Below, in pieces: positions 40,617 through 49,308 of a stretch of DNA of 64,000 nt. The stretch is taken from NCBI RefSeq assembly GCF_014640555.1, contig NZ_BMHE01000007.1, forward strand, positions 62,001 through 126,000, written 5' to 3'. Position 1 is the stretch's first letter. Each line of letters opens with the position of its first letter. The notes below the pieces were generated by a model. That model was not told the DNA's origin and did not search any database. It worked only from the letters and a program-made list of their open reading frames with translations. Both the position numbers and the translations under genes were made by a program. The DNA is from Paenibacillus marchantiophytorum (lineage in GTDB: Bacteria; Bacillota; Bacilli; Paenibacillales; NBRC-103111).

Positions 40617-42038
40617 CTAAACCAAAAACATCGCCACAACGGTGGTCACTGCCAAGCCGATGAGCACAGGCTTCAAATTCCGTCTAGCGAGCTCGAACGG
40701 ACTGACGCCGCAAATCGCCGCGGCTGGAATCAGCGCCCACGGGATCAGCGTGCCGCCGCCGACCCAGATGGCGGCAACTTGCCCGAGCGCGGTCAACACG
40801 GCCGCGCCGGAACCGATCGCGGTTGCGAAGAGCTGCGCAATCGAGCCCGCGAGGGAGATGCCGGAGAAGCCGGAGCCGTCGAGGCCGGTAATCGCGCCGA
40901 CGACGGTCAGCGTCACGGCACCGACCGCGCCGTTCAGCGGGACGTGCCCCGCGAGTGCGACACCGAGATCGTTCACGATCCCGTGCGAGCCCTCGGGGAG
41001 GATTTTCCCGTACAACTCGGTGAACGCGGAGTCGCCGAGGTAGAAGAAGGCCGCGATGGGAATGACGGGGCCGAATACTTTGAAACCGAAGACGAATCCC
41101 TCTATGAGGTAGGAGGTGGTTTGCTCCAGCCCTTGATTGCGATGCGCAAGCAGTGTAACCGCAATCAAAATAAATACTGCGGTGCCGCCAACAAGCGCTG
41201 TTGCATCCCCGCCTTGCAGATGAAGCACGAACATCGCAACGACATCCAAGGCGAACAGGAGCGGAATCAGGATCGCCAGCAGCTTTTTCAACTTGGGCGC
41301 CAGATTGACTTTGACCTGTTCATCCGCTCCAACCAGGGAACTGCTATCCCCGGAGTTGCTCGCAATAAGGCCATCCCGCCAGGTGCCTTTCTTCATATCC
41401 CGCCGCATCATCCAGAATGCCGTAATGGTTGTGACAAGCCCCATCACGATAACCAGGGGAATGCTTGCCTCCATGACGGAGCTCACTGGCAATCCAGCGG
41501 CATCCGCGGTCAATTTGGGCGCGCCTTGAATAATGTAATCCCCCGACAGCGCGATACCGTGCCCGAACAGATTCATAGCCATCGCAGCTCCCAATGCAGG
41601 CAACCCAACGCGAACGGCTACAGGAAGCAGAACCGCTCCAATCAGCGCGACCCCAGGAGATGGCCAGAAAAACCAAGACGTCACCATCATGATGATACCG
41701 ATGCCCCAGAAAGCCATGGCAGGTGTCCGCAGAAACCGGGTTAATGGCGCAACCATGGTCTCATTAATTCCTGTGCGTATAAGAACCCGGCTCATTGCCA
41801 CAACAATGGAAATAATCATAATTGTGCCCATCAGTTCTTTGGTCGCATAAATAAAACTGTTGAAAATCCCCGATACCGACCCGCTTAACGTTTCCGTCGC
41901 CAACAAGCCAAGGGCAAAAATACCGACCACACAAATCATTGTGGTATCTCTGCGCTTGATCAAAATCGCAAGAATAAAGCCAATAAATACGAGATAGACC
42001 CAATGAATCGGCAATAATTGTATGTCCACTCGAATCAC
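40617..42038 (-). CDS. Polytopic membrane permease, ion-transporter-superfamily-like
   Basis: 473 residues with roughly 11-12 hydrophobic helices. Two gene halves show similar re-entrant-type motifs (MVTSWFFWPSPGVALIGAVL in the first, VTLTVVGAITGLDGSGFSG in the second), resembling the inverted-repeat ion-transporter families such as GntP, DcuC or CitMHS. I cannot place it in one family with confidence. It has no partner gene and the substrate is unknown; an organic acid is possible. The ATG at 42038 is about 80 bases from the divergent -10 candidates of the small gene at 42190. Confidence 0.75.
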   Translation of the reverse strand: MIRVDIQLLPIHWVYLVFIGFILAILIKRRDTTMICVVGIFALGLLATETLSGSVSGIFNSFIYATKELMGTIMIISIVVAMSRVLIRTGINETMVAPLTRFLRTPAMAFWGIGIIMMVTSWFFWPSPGVALIGAVLLPVAVRVGLPALGAAMAMNLFGHGIALSGDYIIQGAPKLTADAAGLPVSSVMEASIPLVIVMGLVTTITAFWMMRRDMKKGTWRDGLIASNSGDSSSLVGADEQVKVNLAPKLKKLLAILIPLLFALDVVAMFVLHLQGGDATALVGGTAVFILIAVTLLAHRNQGLEQTTSYLIEGFVFGFKVFGPVIPIAAFFYLGDSAFTELYGKILPEGSHGIVNDLGVALAGHVPLNGAVGAVTLTVVGAITGLDGSGFSGISLAGSIAQLFATAIGSGAAVLTALGQVAAIWVGGGTLIPWALIPAAAICGVSPFELARRNLKPVLIGLAVTTVVAMFLV

Positions 42039-42189
42039 GCATCCTCTCTGCCTGAGCAGCCTTTGGTGCTACAGTGTATGCTCGGCTAGGCCTAGGCGTT
42101 CGCGCATCTCGGGAGTTGACAGGCACCTTGTGGCACCCTTGTGGTACAATAGAGGAATTATTTTAAATATGTTAGGGGTATGCGTGCTA

Positions 42190-42405
42190 ATGGCAAGTAA
42201 TCAACGATTAGTAACCGATGCCGATTTCCAAGAAGCTGTGGATCGGCAGGCGCCTGTTCGTGTTTTTAAAGATGATCATATCGTGGACTCGAACGCGGTT
42301 GTCTTGCGTTTCAGCGACAAGACGATTGTCGTTCAGACGAGGGTCAGTGATTTGACGTACTATGATCGGGACGCATGTGAATTTTTTGAGATGAAACGAA
42401 GGTAG
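42190..42405 (+). CDS. Small conserved-looking protein, function unknown
   Basis: 71 residues from the ATG at 42190; a GTG at 42184 with TAGGGG closer to ideal spacing would add two residues. An even earlier ATG at 42169 is less likely because the ribosome site lies after it. The sequence is soluble, acidic-basic mixed (TDADFQEAVDRQAPVRVFKD, then FSDKTIVVQTRVSDLTYYDR) and not recognised. A plausible promoter element TTGACA (42116-42121) and TACAAT (42145-42150) precede it, though their 23-base spacing is too long. Divergent from the permease gene. Confidence 0.65.
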   Translation: MASNQRLVTDADFQEAVDRQAPVRVFKDDHIVDSNAVVLRFSDKTIVVQTRVSDLTYYDRDACEFFEMKRR

Positions 42406-42741
42406 GTAGGTTCCTTGGTATTCGAATAGACATAAAAGAATACATCTAAGCTGCCCTGAGAGAGACCAGCCTCTTATTAGCGATAAAATCTATGAGGAAG
42501 GGAACTCTAGTACGTTATTTCGGTAAATACCAGGGATGCTAGAGTCATAGCGGAACTACAGGGTCTTATTTCCACGAAAAGTGCTGAATTTCCCATGAAA
42601 CAGCAAAATAGCGTACTATAGTTCCCTCTCGATCGCGATAATGCCACTTTTTGCTAGAATAGCGTACTGTAGTTCCCTTACCTCCTCGCGAGGCAGCTGG
42701 AGAAACTTCGCATTCACTCCAAAACATATAAACTCATATAA
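42406..42741. repeat. Intergenic repeats of the GGAACTA/GCGTACTATAGTTCC family
   Basis: Contains AATAGCGTACTATAGTTCCCT (42607-42627) and a near copy at 42657-42679, with inverted copies GGAACTCTAGTACGTTATTT (42501-42520) and GCGGAACTACAGGGTCTTAT (42549 onward). The same core, GGAACTAnnATCCGyTAT, recurs in the array at 63.2-64 kb. Non-coding. Confidence 0.75.
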
Positions 42742-42786
42742 TTGTAAAGAACCTAGCCTGTGCGGCTAGGTTCTTTACAATTTTTG
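42742..42786. terminator. Strong symmetric hairpin terminator
   Basis: TTGTAAAGAACCTAGCC and GGCTAGGTTCTTTACAA pair perfectly (17 bp) over a 5-base loop and are followed by TTTTTG. Far from any gene on the plus strand (about 340 bases from 42405), so it may end a short transcript from the repeat region. Confidence 0.8.
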
Positions 42787-43212
42787 TTCAGGTATGAATA
42801 GGCAAGGTAAATATGCTTATTTCCGCTAATTTGGTCGTGTCCCGAGCGATAGGATCACAGAGCGTGCTTATTGGTTGGATTTCCCTACTTTCGGAGCGTA
42901 TGTACAAGCAATACGCAATCGTGTCTAATTGCAGTGGAGTGCTTATGCGTCCATAACTGGAGCCATTCGTGCAAATAAGCAAGCTTCGCTCCCCCCAAAG
43001 GGCCAATGGACCTTGCGGGACGCCCTTACGAATCCAATACCCCTTATTCGATCAAAATCGATAGATTTAAAATGACAACGAATTCCAGATGCGTTATTTG
43101 AAGTAAATGATCACTAATCCGCCTAAAATCCACCTCATAACGCGTCTACAGTTTGTTAGATCGAAAAAGTAGCTGTTTTCTCGTATATAAGCATAATACA
43201 GTTCGTTATGTC
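42787..43212. other. Non-coding, repeat-like sequence
   Basis: No gene supported. Short ORFs here lack ribosome sites and family resemblance. The sequence contains GTTATT/GCTTATT-type pieces (for example GCAAATAAGCAAGC) that look like diverged relatives of the neighbouring intergenic repeats. Confidence 0.5.
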
Positions 43213-43402
43213 AGGTGGGGCGGGGATTGCGAGTTCAGGTGGGGCGGGGATTGCGAGTTCGGGTGGGGCGGGGATTGCGAGTTCGGGTGGGGCGGGGATT
43301 GCTGGTTCGGGCGTGGCGGGACTGCAAGTTCGGGTGAGGCGGGGATTGCGAGTTCAGGCGGGGCAGGGATTACGAACTCCGGTTGGGTTGAGATTGCTTA
43401 TC
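43213..43402. repeat. 24-bp G-rich tandem repeat
   Basis: About eight units of GGTGGGGCGGGGATTGCGAG plus TTCG (24 bp), the first four nearly identical (43213, 43237, 43261, 43285), later ones diverged and one of 23 bp. Each unit has GG, GGGG and GGGG runs on the plus strand, so G-quadruplex formation is possible. It lies downstream of the deacetylase gene's stop codon. The plus-strand reading GGAGIASS is probably accidental. Confidence 0.85.
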
Positions 43403-43442
43403 GCCTTCCCATTTGTTCCCTTTGTATTTCCCGCCGGAACTC

Positions 43443-44402
43443 CTACTCCAACAAATAAGTAGCAAGCTGAACGAAGTGAAACCCAGCTTTCTGCAATTCA
43501 GGGATGGCTTTGATGACGCCCTCTGCCGTATCTTTCTCCGGGTGATTCATATGCGCAAGCACGATAGAACCGCTTTTGGCTTGGAGCAGAGCACGGTAGA
43601 CTTGCTCCGTGTTATACGTCGCCCCGGCATCGCCAAGCACATTATAGCCTGCCAACTGGGCGCCCAAGTCATGGACAATGCTGGCAGCAACGTCATCATA
43701 ATAAGCCGTGCCTGAGCGGAAAAACAGCGGCCGCCGCCCCGTCAGCTTCTCGATCTGATCGGCATTATCCGTCACCTCATGGATGACTTCGCTTACGCTT
43801 TTGGTTCCAGCGATGCCATAGGCCAACCTGCCGTTGACAGACAAGGGACGATGCTCTGTGCCATGATTCTCGATTTCAAAAAGCGGATTCGCCGCTAACT
43901 CAGCAAAGACTTCCGGATTCGCCGCGATCCATCGCGCGTTGATGAACAAGGTAGCAGGGATTTTCTCCTTAATCAAATATTCGATCAGCTTCCGGTCGTA
44001 TCCACTGCCCTCTTTCCCTCCGCAAGCGTCAAACGTCAGCGCTATCACTTGTTCCTTCGTGACCATATGCGTCCGCACGCCTGCGACTCGTTCCCCCCAC
44101 TTATGGGGAGCGATTTGGCTGTAATGGTCAACCAAGGCAGTGATATCGGATGCAGACAGGGATTCATGTGTTACGGCTGCGGTCGGGCGGAACTCCGAAG
44201 TGGGCGCCGGCCCCGGTGCGAGGTCTGGCGCCGCCTCTGCTTCCCTGCCAGACACCACCGGGCTCGGCATTGAACTCGTCGCCGAAAGCGCCAAACTTGC
44301 TTCAGCCGACTCAGCAGCGCTCTGCGAACGGCTTGACTGGCAGCTTGACAGCGCCATCATCGCGAATAGAAAAAAGAGAAAGCACAAGCTGCGCTCTCTC
44401 AT
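43443..44402 (-). CDS. Polysaccharide deacetylase (NodB-domain) lipoprotein
   Basis: 319 residues. A lipoprotein signal with lipobox LSSC (about residue 22) and a Ser/Ala-rich linker precede the NodB domain (about 115-310). Visible motifs: LTFDACGG (catalytic Asp and metal Asp region), IENHGTEHRPL (metal His pair H-x3-4-H), RPLFFRSG and IVLAHMNHP (final His). It probably removes acetyl groups from a wall or exopolysaccharide. Being a lipoprotein it acts on the outer face of the membrane. The start overlaps the stop codon of the YqkE-like gene (44399-44402), so they are co-transcribed. Confidence 0.92.
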   Translation of the reverse strand: MRERSLCFLFFLFAMMALSSCQSSRSQSAAESAEASLALSATSSMPSPVVSGREAEAAPDLAPGPAPTSEFRPTAAVTHESLSASDITALVDHYSQIAPHKWGERVAGVRTHMVTKEQVIALTFDACGGKEGSGYDRKLIEYLIKEKIPATLFINARWIAANPEVFAELAANPLFEIENHGTEHRPLSVNGRLAYGIAGTKSVSEVIHEVTDNADQIEKLTGRRPLFFRSGTAYYDDVAASIVHDLGAQLAGYNVLGDAGATYNTEQVYRALLQAKSGSIVLAHMNHPEKDTAEGVIKAIPELQKAGFHFVQLATYLLE

Positions 44403-44659
44403 TTGTGCTTTCTCCAGTCAAGTCCGCTCTTCTCGAGCAGATGTCCAAAATCGTTCTCCAGCCGTTTCTCCTCCGCTTTGCGTGCAGCTTCTGCCTCGGC
44501 TCGAAGCGCATCCTTGCGCGCCTGTTCCTCCGCTTTCATTGCGTCAGCCTGAGCCTTCAGCCCCTCTAGAATCTCTGGGCGAAGCAAATCCTTGAGCGTT
44601 GCCGGTTTATCTTGCACACTGGTATCAGCGGTTGTGGACGACCATTTCTTCTTAGCCAT
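44399..44659 (-). CDS. yqkE: YqkE-family small protein
   Basis: 86 residues, highly charged, mostly helical: DLLRPEILEGLKAQADAMKA then a long Ala/Glu/Arg/Lys helix and the end FGHLLEKSGLDWRKHK. This matches the YqkE family of Bacillales, of unknown function. ATGA overlap with the downstream deacetylase gene indicates translational coupling. Confidence 0.85.
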   Translation of the reverse strand: MAKKKWSSTTADTSVQDKPATLKDLLRPEILEGLKAQADAMKAEEQARKDALRAEAEAARKAEEKRLENDFGHLLEKSGLDWRKHK

Positions 44660-44713
44660 AACGGGTCACCTCTGTTCTATTTCTCACACAGTTTTCCCCT
44701 TTATTGTACAACT

Positions 44714-46549
44714 CTACTCGTGCAAATGATAGGGGACGGTGGCGACAACGATATCTTTGTCCGCTTGGAGTTTGGAGCGAATACGCGCCGCGGACTGATT
44801 GTGGAGCAGTCGGTGCCACCATTTTTTCGGCATAAATTGCGGCAGAATAACCATAATCGATTGTTTTTCCGAAACATGCGTATCGATCCGTTCGATGAAT
44901 TCAGCCAGCGGCTTCAGAATCGTCCGGTAACGTGATTTGAACACGACAAGCCTTACGCCAGGGTCCCATTTGTCCCATTTCTCCTGCATCGCTTCTTCAT
45001 CCTCATCGGAAAAGGATACGTAGAAAGCAATGACGTTGGGAGATAACGATTTGGCATAGTTCAAGGATTGCGCAACAACGCGGTGAATCCCCGCTACGGG
45101 AACAATAATAACAGGCTCCTTCGTGCATACACGCTCATGCTCGATATCGATTCGGAGCTGTTTGGCAACGTCATCATAGTGATGACTCACCTTCGTAATG
45201 AGCCACAGCAGGATTGGCGTCACGATAATGACGATCCAAGCACCCTCGCTGAATTTGGTGAAACAAAAGATCAGCAACACGGCAAAGGAGACAATGCCTC
45301 CTAAACCATTAATAAGCGACTTGCCGATCCAGCCTTTCACGCGTTCTTTCAACCATTTGCGGACTAGACCGCTTTGCGCCAGTGTAAAGGATAAGAAAAC
45401 GCCAATTGCGTATAAAGGAATAAGTGCATCTGTTTTACCTTTGAAAATGATCAAAAGAATGCTGGCCAAGACACCTAGCGTGACAATCCCGTAGTGAAAA
45501 GACAACCGGTCTCCTCGGTATGAGAACATACGCGGGAAGTTTTTATCCTGGGCCATGATGGAAGCCAAAATAGGGAATCCGTTGAAGCTGGTGTTGGCAG
45601 CCAATACCAAGATTAGCATGGTGCCGATCTGTGTGGCATAGTACAGCGTTCCACGGCCAAAAGCTTGCTCCGTAACCATCGATAAGACCGATGTATGACC
45701 ATGCGGATCAGGCGCGATGCCGTATCCCAAACTGAGCAGCGTCACACCGCCGAATACGATAGCCAGCAGCGTGCCTAGCGACGCTAATGTGCGTTTGGCA
45801 TTTTTCACGGATGGGGTGCGGAAATGCGGGACTGCGTCGGAGATGGCCTCAATGCCAGTTACGGCTGAACAGCCGGAAGAGAAAGCTTTCAGGATGACGA
45901 ATAGCGTCAATGAACTTGTCATGGAGCTTGGCGCGAACTGAATCGGATGCATGTTCATCGAACCGCTCAGCATGTCGAAAATCCCTTTGCCAATCAGCAA
46001 TAAAATACAAAGAATAAAAAAGTACGTAGGAATCGCGAACACAGTTCCAGACTCGGATGTGCCTCGCAAATTAAGCCAAACCATTAGCCAAACCAAGATC
46101 AAAGCAATGGGAACAATATATGGCACCGCGATCGGAAATGCCGACGTGATGGCGGTCACACCGGCCGAGATCGATACCGCAACGGTTAATGTATAATCGA
46201 TAAGCAGCGAAACTCCTGTGAGTCTCCCCCAAACCATGCCTAAATTTTCTTTGGCTACCATGTAGGCGCCGCCGCCCATAGGATAAGCCTCAATCACTTG
46301 ACGATAGCTGAGCACAAGCAGCGTAATCAAAGCGATAATGGAAATCGCAATCGGCAATGAGAATGCAAAAGCAGCAATACCTACTGTTGCAAGCTCTAAG
46401 AGAATTTGCTCTGTACCATAAGCCACCGAAGATAGCGCATCTGAAGAGAGAATGGGTAATGCTTTCCAAACCTGCATTTTTTCAGATTCGAGTTCTGCCG
46501 ATTTGAGCGGCTTGCCGAATACAATTTTTTTCAATGAATCGCTTGTCAT
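44714..46549 (-). CDS. kimA: KimA-type potassium importer (YdaO), APC-superfamily
   Basis: 611 residues. About twelve membrane helices (residues 30-440) in the LeuT/APC fold with a C-terminal cytosolic domain (about 450-611). Diagnostic stretches: ILSSDALSSVAYGTEQILLE in helix 1, SYRQVIEAYPMGGGAYMVAK, and YTLTVAVSISAGVTAI. The Bacillus relative KimA is a high-affinity K+/H+ symporter inhibited by c-di-AMP. The ATG at 46549 is chosen because GGAGG precedes it; an upstream TTG overlaps that site. A ydaO-type riboswitch and terminator lie upstream, so the gene is turned off when c-di-AMP rises. Confidence 0.93.
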   Translation of the reverse strand: MTSDSLKKIVFGKPLKSAELESEKMQVWKALPILSSDALSSVAYGTEQILLELATVGIAAFAFSLPIAISIIALITLLVLSYRQVIEAYPMGGGAYMVAKENLGMVWGRLTGVSLLIDYTLTVAVSISAGVTAITSAFPIAVPYIVPIALILVWLMVWLNLRGTSESGTVFAIPTYFFILCILLLIGKGIFDMLSGSMNMHPIQFAPSSMTSSLTLFVILKAFSSGCSAVTGIEAISDAVPHFRTPSVKNAKRTLASLGTLLAIVFGGVTLLSLGYGIAPDPHGHTSVLSMVTEQAFGRGTLYYATQIGTMLILVLAANTSFNGFPILASIMAQDKNFPRMFSYRGDRLSFHYGIVTLGVLASILLIIFKGKTDALIPLYAIGVFLSFTLAQSGLVRKWLKERVKGWIGKSLINGLGGIVSFAVLLIFCFTKFSEGAWIVIIVTPILLWLITKVSHHYDDVAKQLRIDIEHERVCTKEPVIIVPVAGIHRVVAQSLNYAKSLSPNVIAFYVSFSDEDEEAMQEKWDKWDPGVRLVVFKSRYRTILKPLAEFIERIDTHVSEKQSIMVILPQFMPKKWWHRLLHNQSAARIRSKLQADKDIVVATVPYHLHE

Positions 46550-46606
46550 GCTGTGAAATTCCTCCAAATTAGTCTAGTATTGAGTTCTTTTCCCTTTTTA
46601 GGACGC

Positions 46607-46632
46607 AAAAAAACACAAGGATAGACCTTGTG
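46607..46632 (-). terminator. Expression-platform terminator of the ydaO riboswitch
   Basis: Minus strand: CACAAGG, loop, CCTTGTG, then TTTTTTT. It lies between the aptamer and the kimA ribosome site, the expected place for transcription control. Confidence 0.88.
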
Positions 46633-46644
46633 CTTAGCCACATG

Positions 46645-46790
46645 TTCTCCTTTCTCACGATCGCTTACGAGGTTAGCTGACGGGTTCGGGCCGCGAGAAA
46701 TCTGCCCTAAAGGTACACTATCATGCACCTTATTCACCCCGTTGAAACCTATGGTTCCCCCGCTTTTCTATCCAGAAAATTAAGCGAAAT
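46645..46790 (-). promoter_or_regulatory. c-di-AMP riboswitch (ydaO-yuaA type)
   Basis: On the minus strand the conserved core reads CCCGAACCCG, then GUCAGCUAACCUCGUAAGC, preceded by AAGCGGGGGAACC and GGGGUGAAUAAGG. These are the signature segments of the ydaO class. The outer stem CGCUUAAUU/AAGCG begins near 46785. It is followed by an intrinsic terminator and kimA, consistent with an OFF switch for potassium uptake. Confidence 0.93.
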
Positions 46791-46966
46791 ATTCAGTTAT
46801 AACTACGTTCTGAATACTACTCTCTTCTCAGTTCATAGTAAAGGATGGAAAAGTCTTAAAAAGTATTATTCCAACCTCTCATTCCTCCAATAATTCGCTT
46901 ACAACGTTTTGGATCTCTCTCTATCTCCTTTTATCTTCCGATATCGTAGTTCTAGGTCATTTCATA
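46791..46966. other. Leader/promoter region upstream of the riboswitch
   Basis: AT-rich non-coding sequence that should contain the kimA promoter. No convincing -35/-10 pair stands out. No ORF. Confidence 0.5.
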
Positions 46967-46997
46967 GAAAAAAGCTGCCTTGATGGCAGCTTTTTTT
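46967..46997. terminator. Terminator of the NADH dehydrogenase gene
   Basis: AAAAAAGCTGCC-TTGAT-GGCAGCTTTTTTT: 8-bp perfect stem with A and T runs on both sides, so bidirectional. Confidence 0.9.
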
Positions 46998-47000
46998 CTT

Positions 47001-48230
47001 CTAACTTCTGACATGAAAATTGCGATTTGACATTTTTTGTTTAAAAATCATTTTTTTCCATATAAGTGGAATACCGCCTATGAGGAATAAATAGCGGGCA
47101 TCGATCATTTTTTTGATCAAAGCGGCGAATTTCCCCTTTACTTTTTTCACTTTCAAAGTGCCTACGGCTTCTCCGCGTCCCAATGAAGCCACCGTCCCTT
47201 TGTAGTCATAGGCAAAAGGTCTCAGCGGTTTCCCACGCAAGGTATAAAGTAAATTTCGGGCTGTGTTATAGCCCTGCTGGACGGCGATCTGGGCGTTCGC
47301 GGGGTATGGCGTCCCTTCCGGACTCATAACAATGGAGCAATCTCCTGTAATAAACACGTCAGGGTACTGCCACGAGCGCAGGTAATCATCCACTTTCACC
47401 CGCCCCCGCTGCACATCGAATCCAGCTTGCTGCAGCAAGGCGTTCCCGCGAACGCCCCCCGACCAAATGATCGTGCCTGCTCGAATGAACTGCCCATCTG
47501 AGAGCCGGACGCCGTCCGCTTCGCAGGCTTGAATGGCGGTCGACAACTTATATTGAACGCCTTTGCGGCGCATCACTTCCATGCCGTATTCCACCAAATC
47601 ATTCGGCAATCCTGGCGGTAGGGCAGTTGGCGAGGCTTCCACGTTAATGATTTGCACGAGAGCCGGATCTACATCATAAGTCCTGCATAGAACCGGGATG
47701 CGATCGGCCAATTCCCCGACGAATTCCGTTCCCGTAAAGCCCGCACCCCCAACGACGAATGTCAGATACTCTTTGTGCTGGGGATTCATTTTATACTTGG
47801 CAAACATATATTGGGTATGCTGGCGGATGAAGCGCACACTATTAATGCTATGAATCGACATCGCATGTTCCCGCAACCCCGGAATGCCGAACGTCTCTGT
47901 CTCACTGCCCAAACCTACGACAAGGTAGTCATAGCTCAGCGTATCATCCGTTAAAACAACCTTTTTGTCCGTTGGTAGAATTTGCTGAACGGTGGATTTC
48001 ACGAATTGAATTTTGCGTTCATCGATAAGATCCCTGATTGCGACGCGGGCATTCTCATGATGATCGGTACCCGCTGCGGGCATATGCAGATGCGTCGTCA
48101 TATAGTGATAATCATGCTTATTTACCAAAGTAATCGTCATTTCTCCTGATCTGATCAGCTTCTGCAGCCTGATCGCTGTAACAACACCGCCATACCCTGC
48201 ACCCAGAATCACTACTTTCGCTGGTTTCAT
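47001..48230 (-). CDS. Type II NADH dehydrogenase / FAD-dependent oxidoreductase
   Basis: 409 residues. The N-terminal FAD-binding Rossmann motif is VVILGAGYGGVVTAIRLQ. The second, NAD-binding motif is FVVGGAGFTGTEFVGELAD. A late FAD motif VFITGDCS and the C-terminal membrane-binding helix region (YLFLIGGIPLIWKKM) are present. Non-proton-pumping NADH:quinone oxidoreductase is the most likely role, at the inner membrane face. GGAGGAGAGG precedes the ATG. Single-gene transcript with its own terminator. Closely similar proteins in Bacillales include Ndh, YumB and YutJ; which one is unclear. Confidence 0.9.
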   Translation of the reverse strand: MKPAKVVILGAGYGGVVTAIRLQKLIRSGEMTITLVNKHDYHYMTTHLHMPAAGTDHHENARVAIRDLIDERKIQFVKSTVQQILPTDKKVVLTDDTLSYDYLVVGLGSETETFGIPGLREHAMSIHSINSVRFIRQHTQYMFAKYKMNPQHKEYLTFVVGGAGFTGTEFVGELADRIPVLCRTYDVDPALVQIINVEASPTALPPGLPNDLVEYGMEVMRRKGVQYKLSTAIQACEADGVRLSDGQFIRAGTIIWSGGVRGNALLQQAGFDVQRGRVKVDDYLRSWQYPDVFITGDCSIVMSPEGTPYPANAQIAVQQGYNTARNLLYTLRGKPLRPFAYDYKGTVASLGRGEAVGTLKVKKVKGKFAALIKKMIDARYLFLIGGIPLIWKKMIFKQKMSNRNFHVRS

Positions 48231-48418
48231 CTAAATCCTCTCCTCCGATTGAATCACTTGTGCTCTACTGAATCATGATAATCTGAAGACCAAACCCGTG
48301 AAAGTTGATATGTGAAAATAATCACATAGTTAATCGAGGGTGACGGGCGGTTTGGCTCTCTCTATAGGTTATGATTCAAATACTGAAAAATCACTAGAAA
48401 ATCGTCTACGACAAATAA

Positions 48419-48453
48419 AAAAAGCCGCGAGTGCCCAATCCACTCACAGCTTC
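48419..48453 (-). terminator. Terminator overlapping the end of the EcsC gene
   Basis: On the minus strand GCTGTGAGTG pairs with CACTCGCGGC (one mismatch), then TTTTTTTATTT. The stop codon of the EcsC gene lies within the 5' arm. Confidence 0.85.
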
Positions 48454-49223
48454 TTAGGTTTCGCTTTATCCTGCAGCCAACGCAGCCGAAAGCAATTCAT
48501 CCCCGCCACCCCAAGCTCTTCCAGCAAGCCATAATTGGCCCATGCCCCGACCACAGCCCCTATACCGGGAACCAACTGAAGCATTTTGCGAAAATCAATC
48601 GTATCGCGGTATTCCTGCTGCAGCTGCTTCCAATCCACTTGATCCATATAGGCCTCAGCCGGCGGAAACGTATCAGCCACGCTGCGCCAATTTTTGATGG
48701 TGAGCAGAAGCTCGGGTTTCTTCTCATGGCTGGAAAAAGCCAATTGAAACACATAGAGAATGAATAGACGCTCTCTGTAGTCCTTCGTCGAATAGCCATA
48801 GACATGCGCTAGCTCAAACAGAAATTTCAACTTGATGCCAATTAAAATAGGGAAATCCGCAAGCCCGAGCAGAATCCCTCCCGCTCCTGTCCCTGCTCCC
48901 TCGGCAGCGGCGATCTTCTTATAGAGCGCCAGCAATTCCTGTGCTTTCGCATCGCGATCTGCCAAAGAGAGCCCTTGCAGCGGCCCCTGCGCAGGGATGT
49001 AATTAATGCCAAACAGAGTTGTCTGAATGATGCCCTTTACCGTTGCAGTAATCGTCGTATGAACCTTGTCAGGGATCAAATTATTGATGCCTGTCTGCAT
49101 CGATTTGGACGCTCGTTCCACGAGATTTGGGAGCTTATGCAGCCGGATTTCCCAGCGCTTGAGCTGTCTTGACGTTTGCTGTTCGTACAGGGTGTATTCG
49201 GACTCCACTGATCTCACCGCCAT
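48444..49223 (-). CDS. EcsC-family protein
   Basis: 259 residues. The EcsC domain covers most of the protein: GAGTGAGGILLGLADFPILIG, IKLKFLFELAHVYGYSTKDY, RERLFILYVFQLAF, and LQLVPGIGAVVGAWANYGLL. EcsC is encoded with the EcsAB ABC transporter in Bacillus; here it stands alone, which is also common. Amphipathic rather than clearly polytopic; the function is not established. Confidence 0.88.
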   Translation of the reverse strand: MAVRSVESEYTLYEQQTSRQLKRWEIRLHKLPNLVERASKSMQTGINNLIPDKVHTTITATVKGIIQTTLFGINYIPAQGPLQGLSLADRDAKAQELLALYKKIAAAEGAGTGAGGILLGLADFPILIGIKLKFLFELAHVYGYSTKDYRERLFILYVFQLAFSSHEKKPELLLTIKNWRSVADTFPPAEAYMDQVDWKQLQQEYRDTIDFRKMLQLVPGIGAVVGAWANYGLLEELGVAGMNCFRLRWLQDKAKPKKL

Positions 49224-49308
49224 CCCAATAAAGAATTTTTACAACAAGTATATACTTTAAGCAGCCACTTGCACTACCTGGAAGATCTAAAAAAACTGAG
49301 GGCTGCTC

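Noticed and set aside
42788..43006. 72-residue ORF on the minus strand
   Set aside because: No ribosome site or family resemblance, and the region looks like diverged intergenic repeats.
43208..43462. Plus-strand ORF with GGAGIASS repeats
   Set aside because: No ribosome site, no signal or domain, and the frame is open only because the DNA unit is 24 bp. It also runs into the 3' end of the deacetylase gene on the other strand.
46546..46737. Small minus-strand ORF upstream of kimA
   Set aside because: It lies wholly over the ydaO riboswitch and terminator, whose conserved RNA sequence explains the region.
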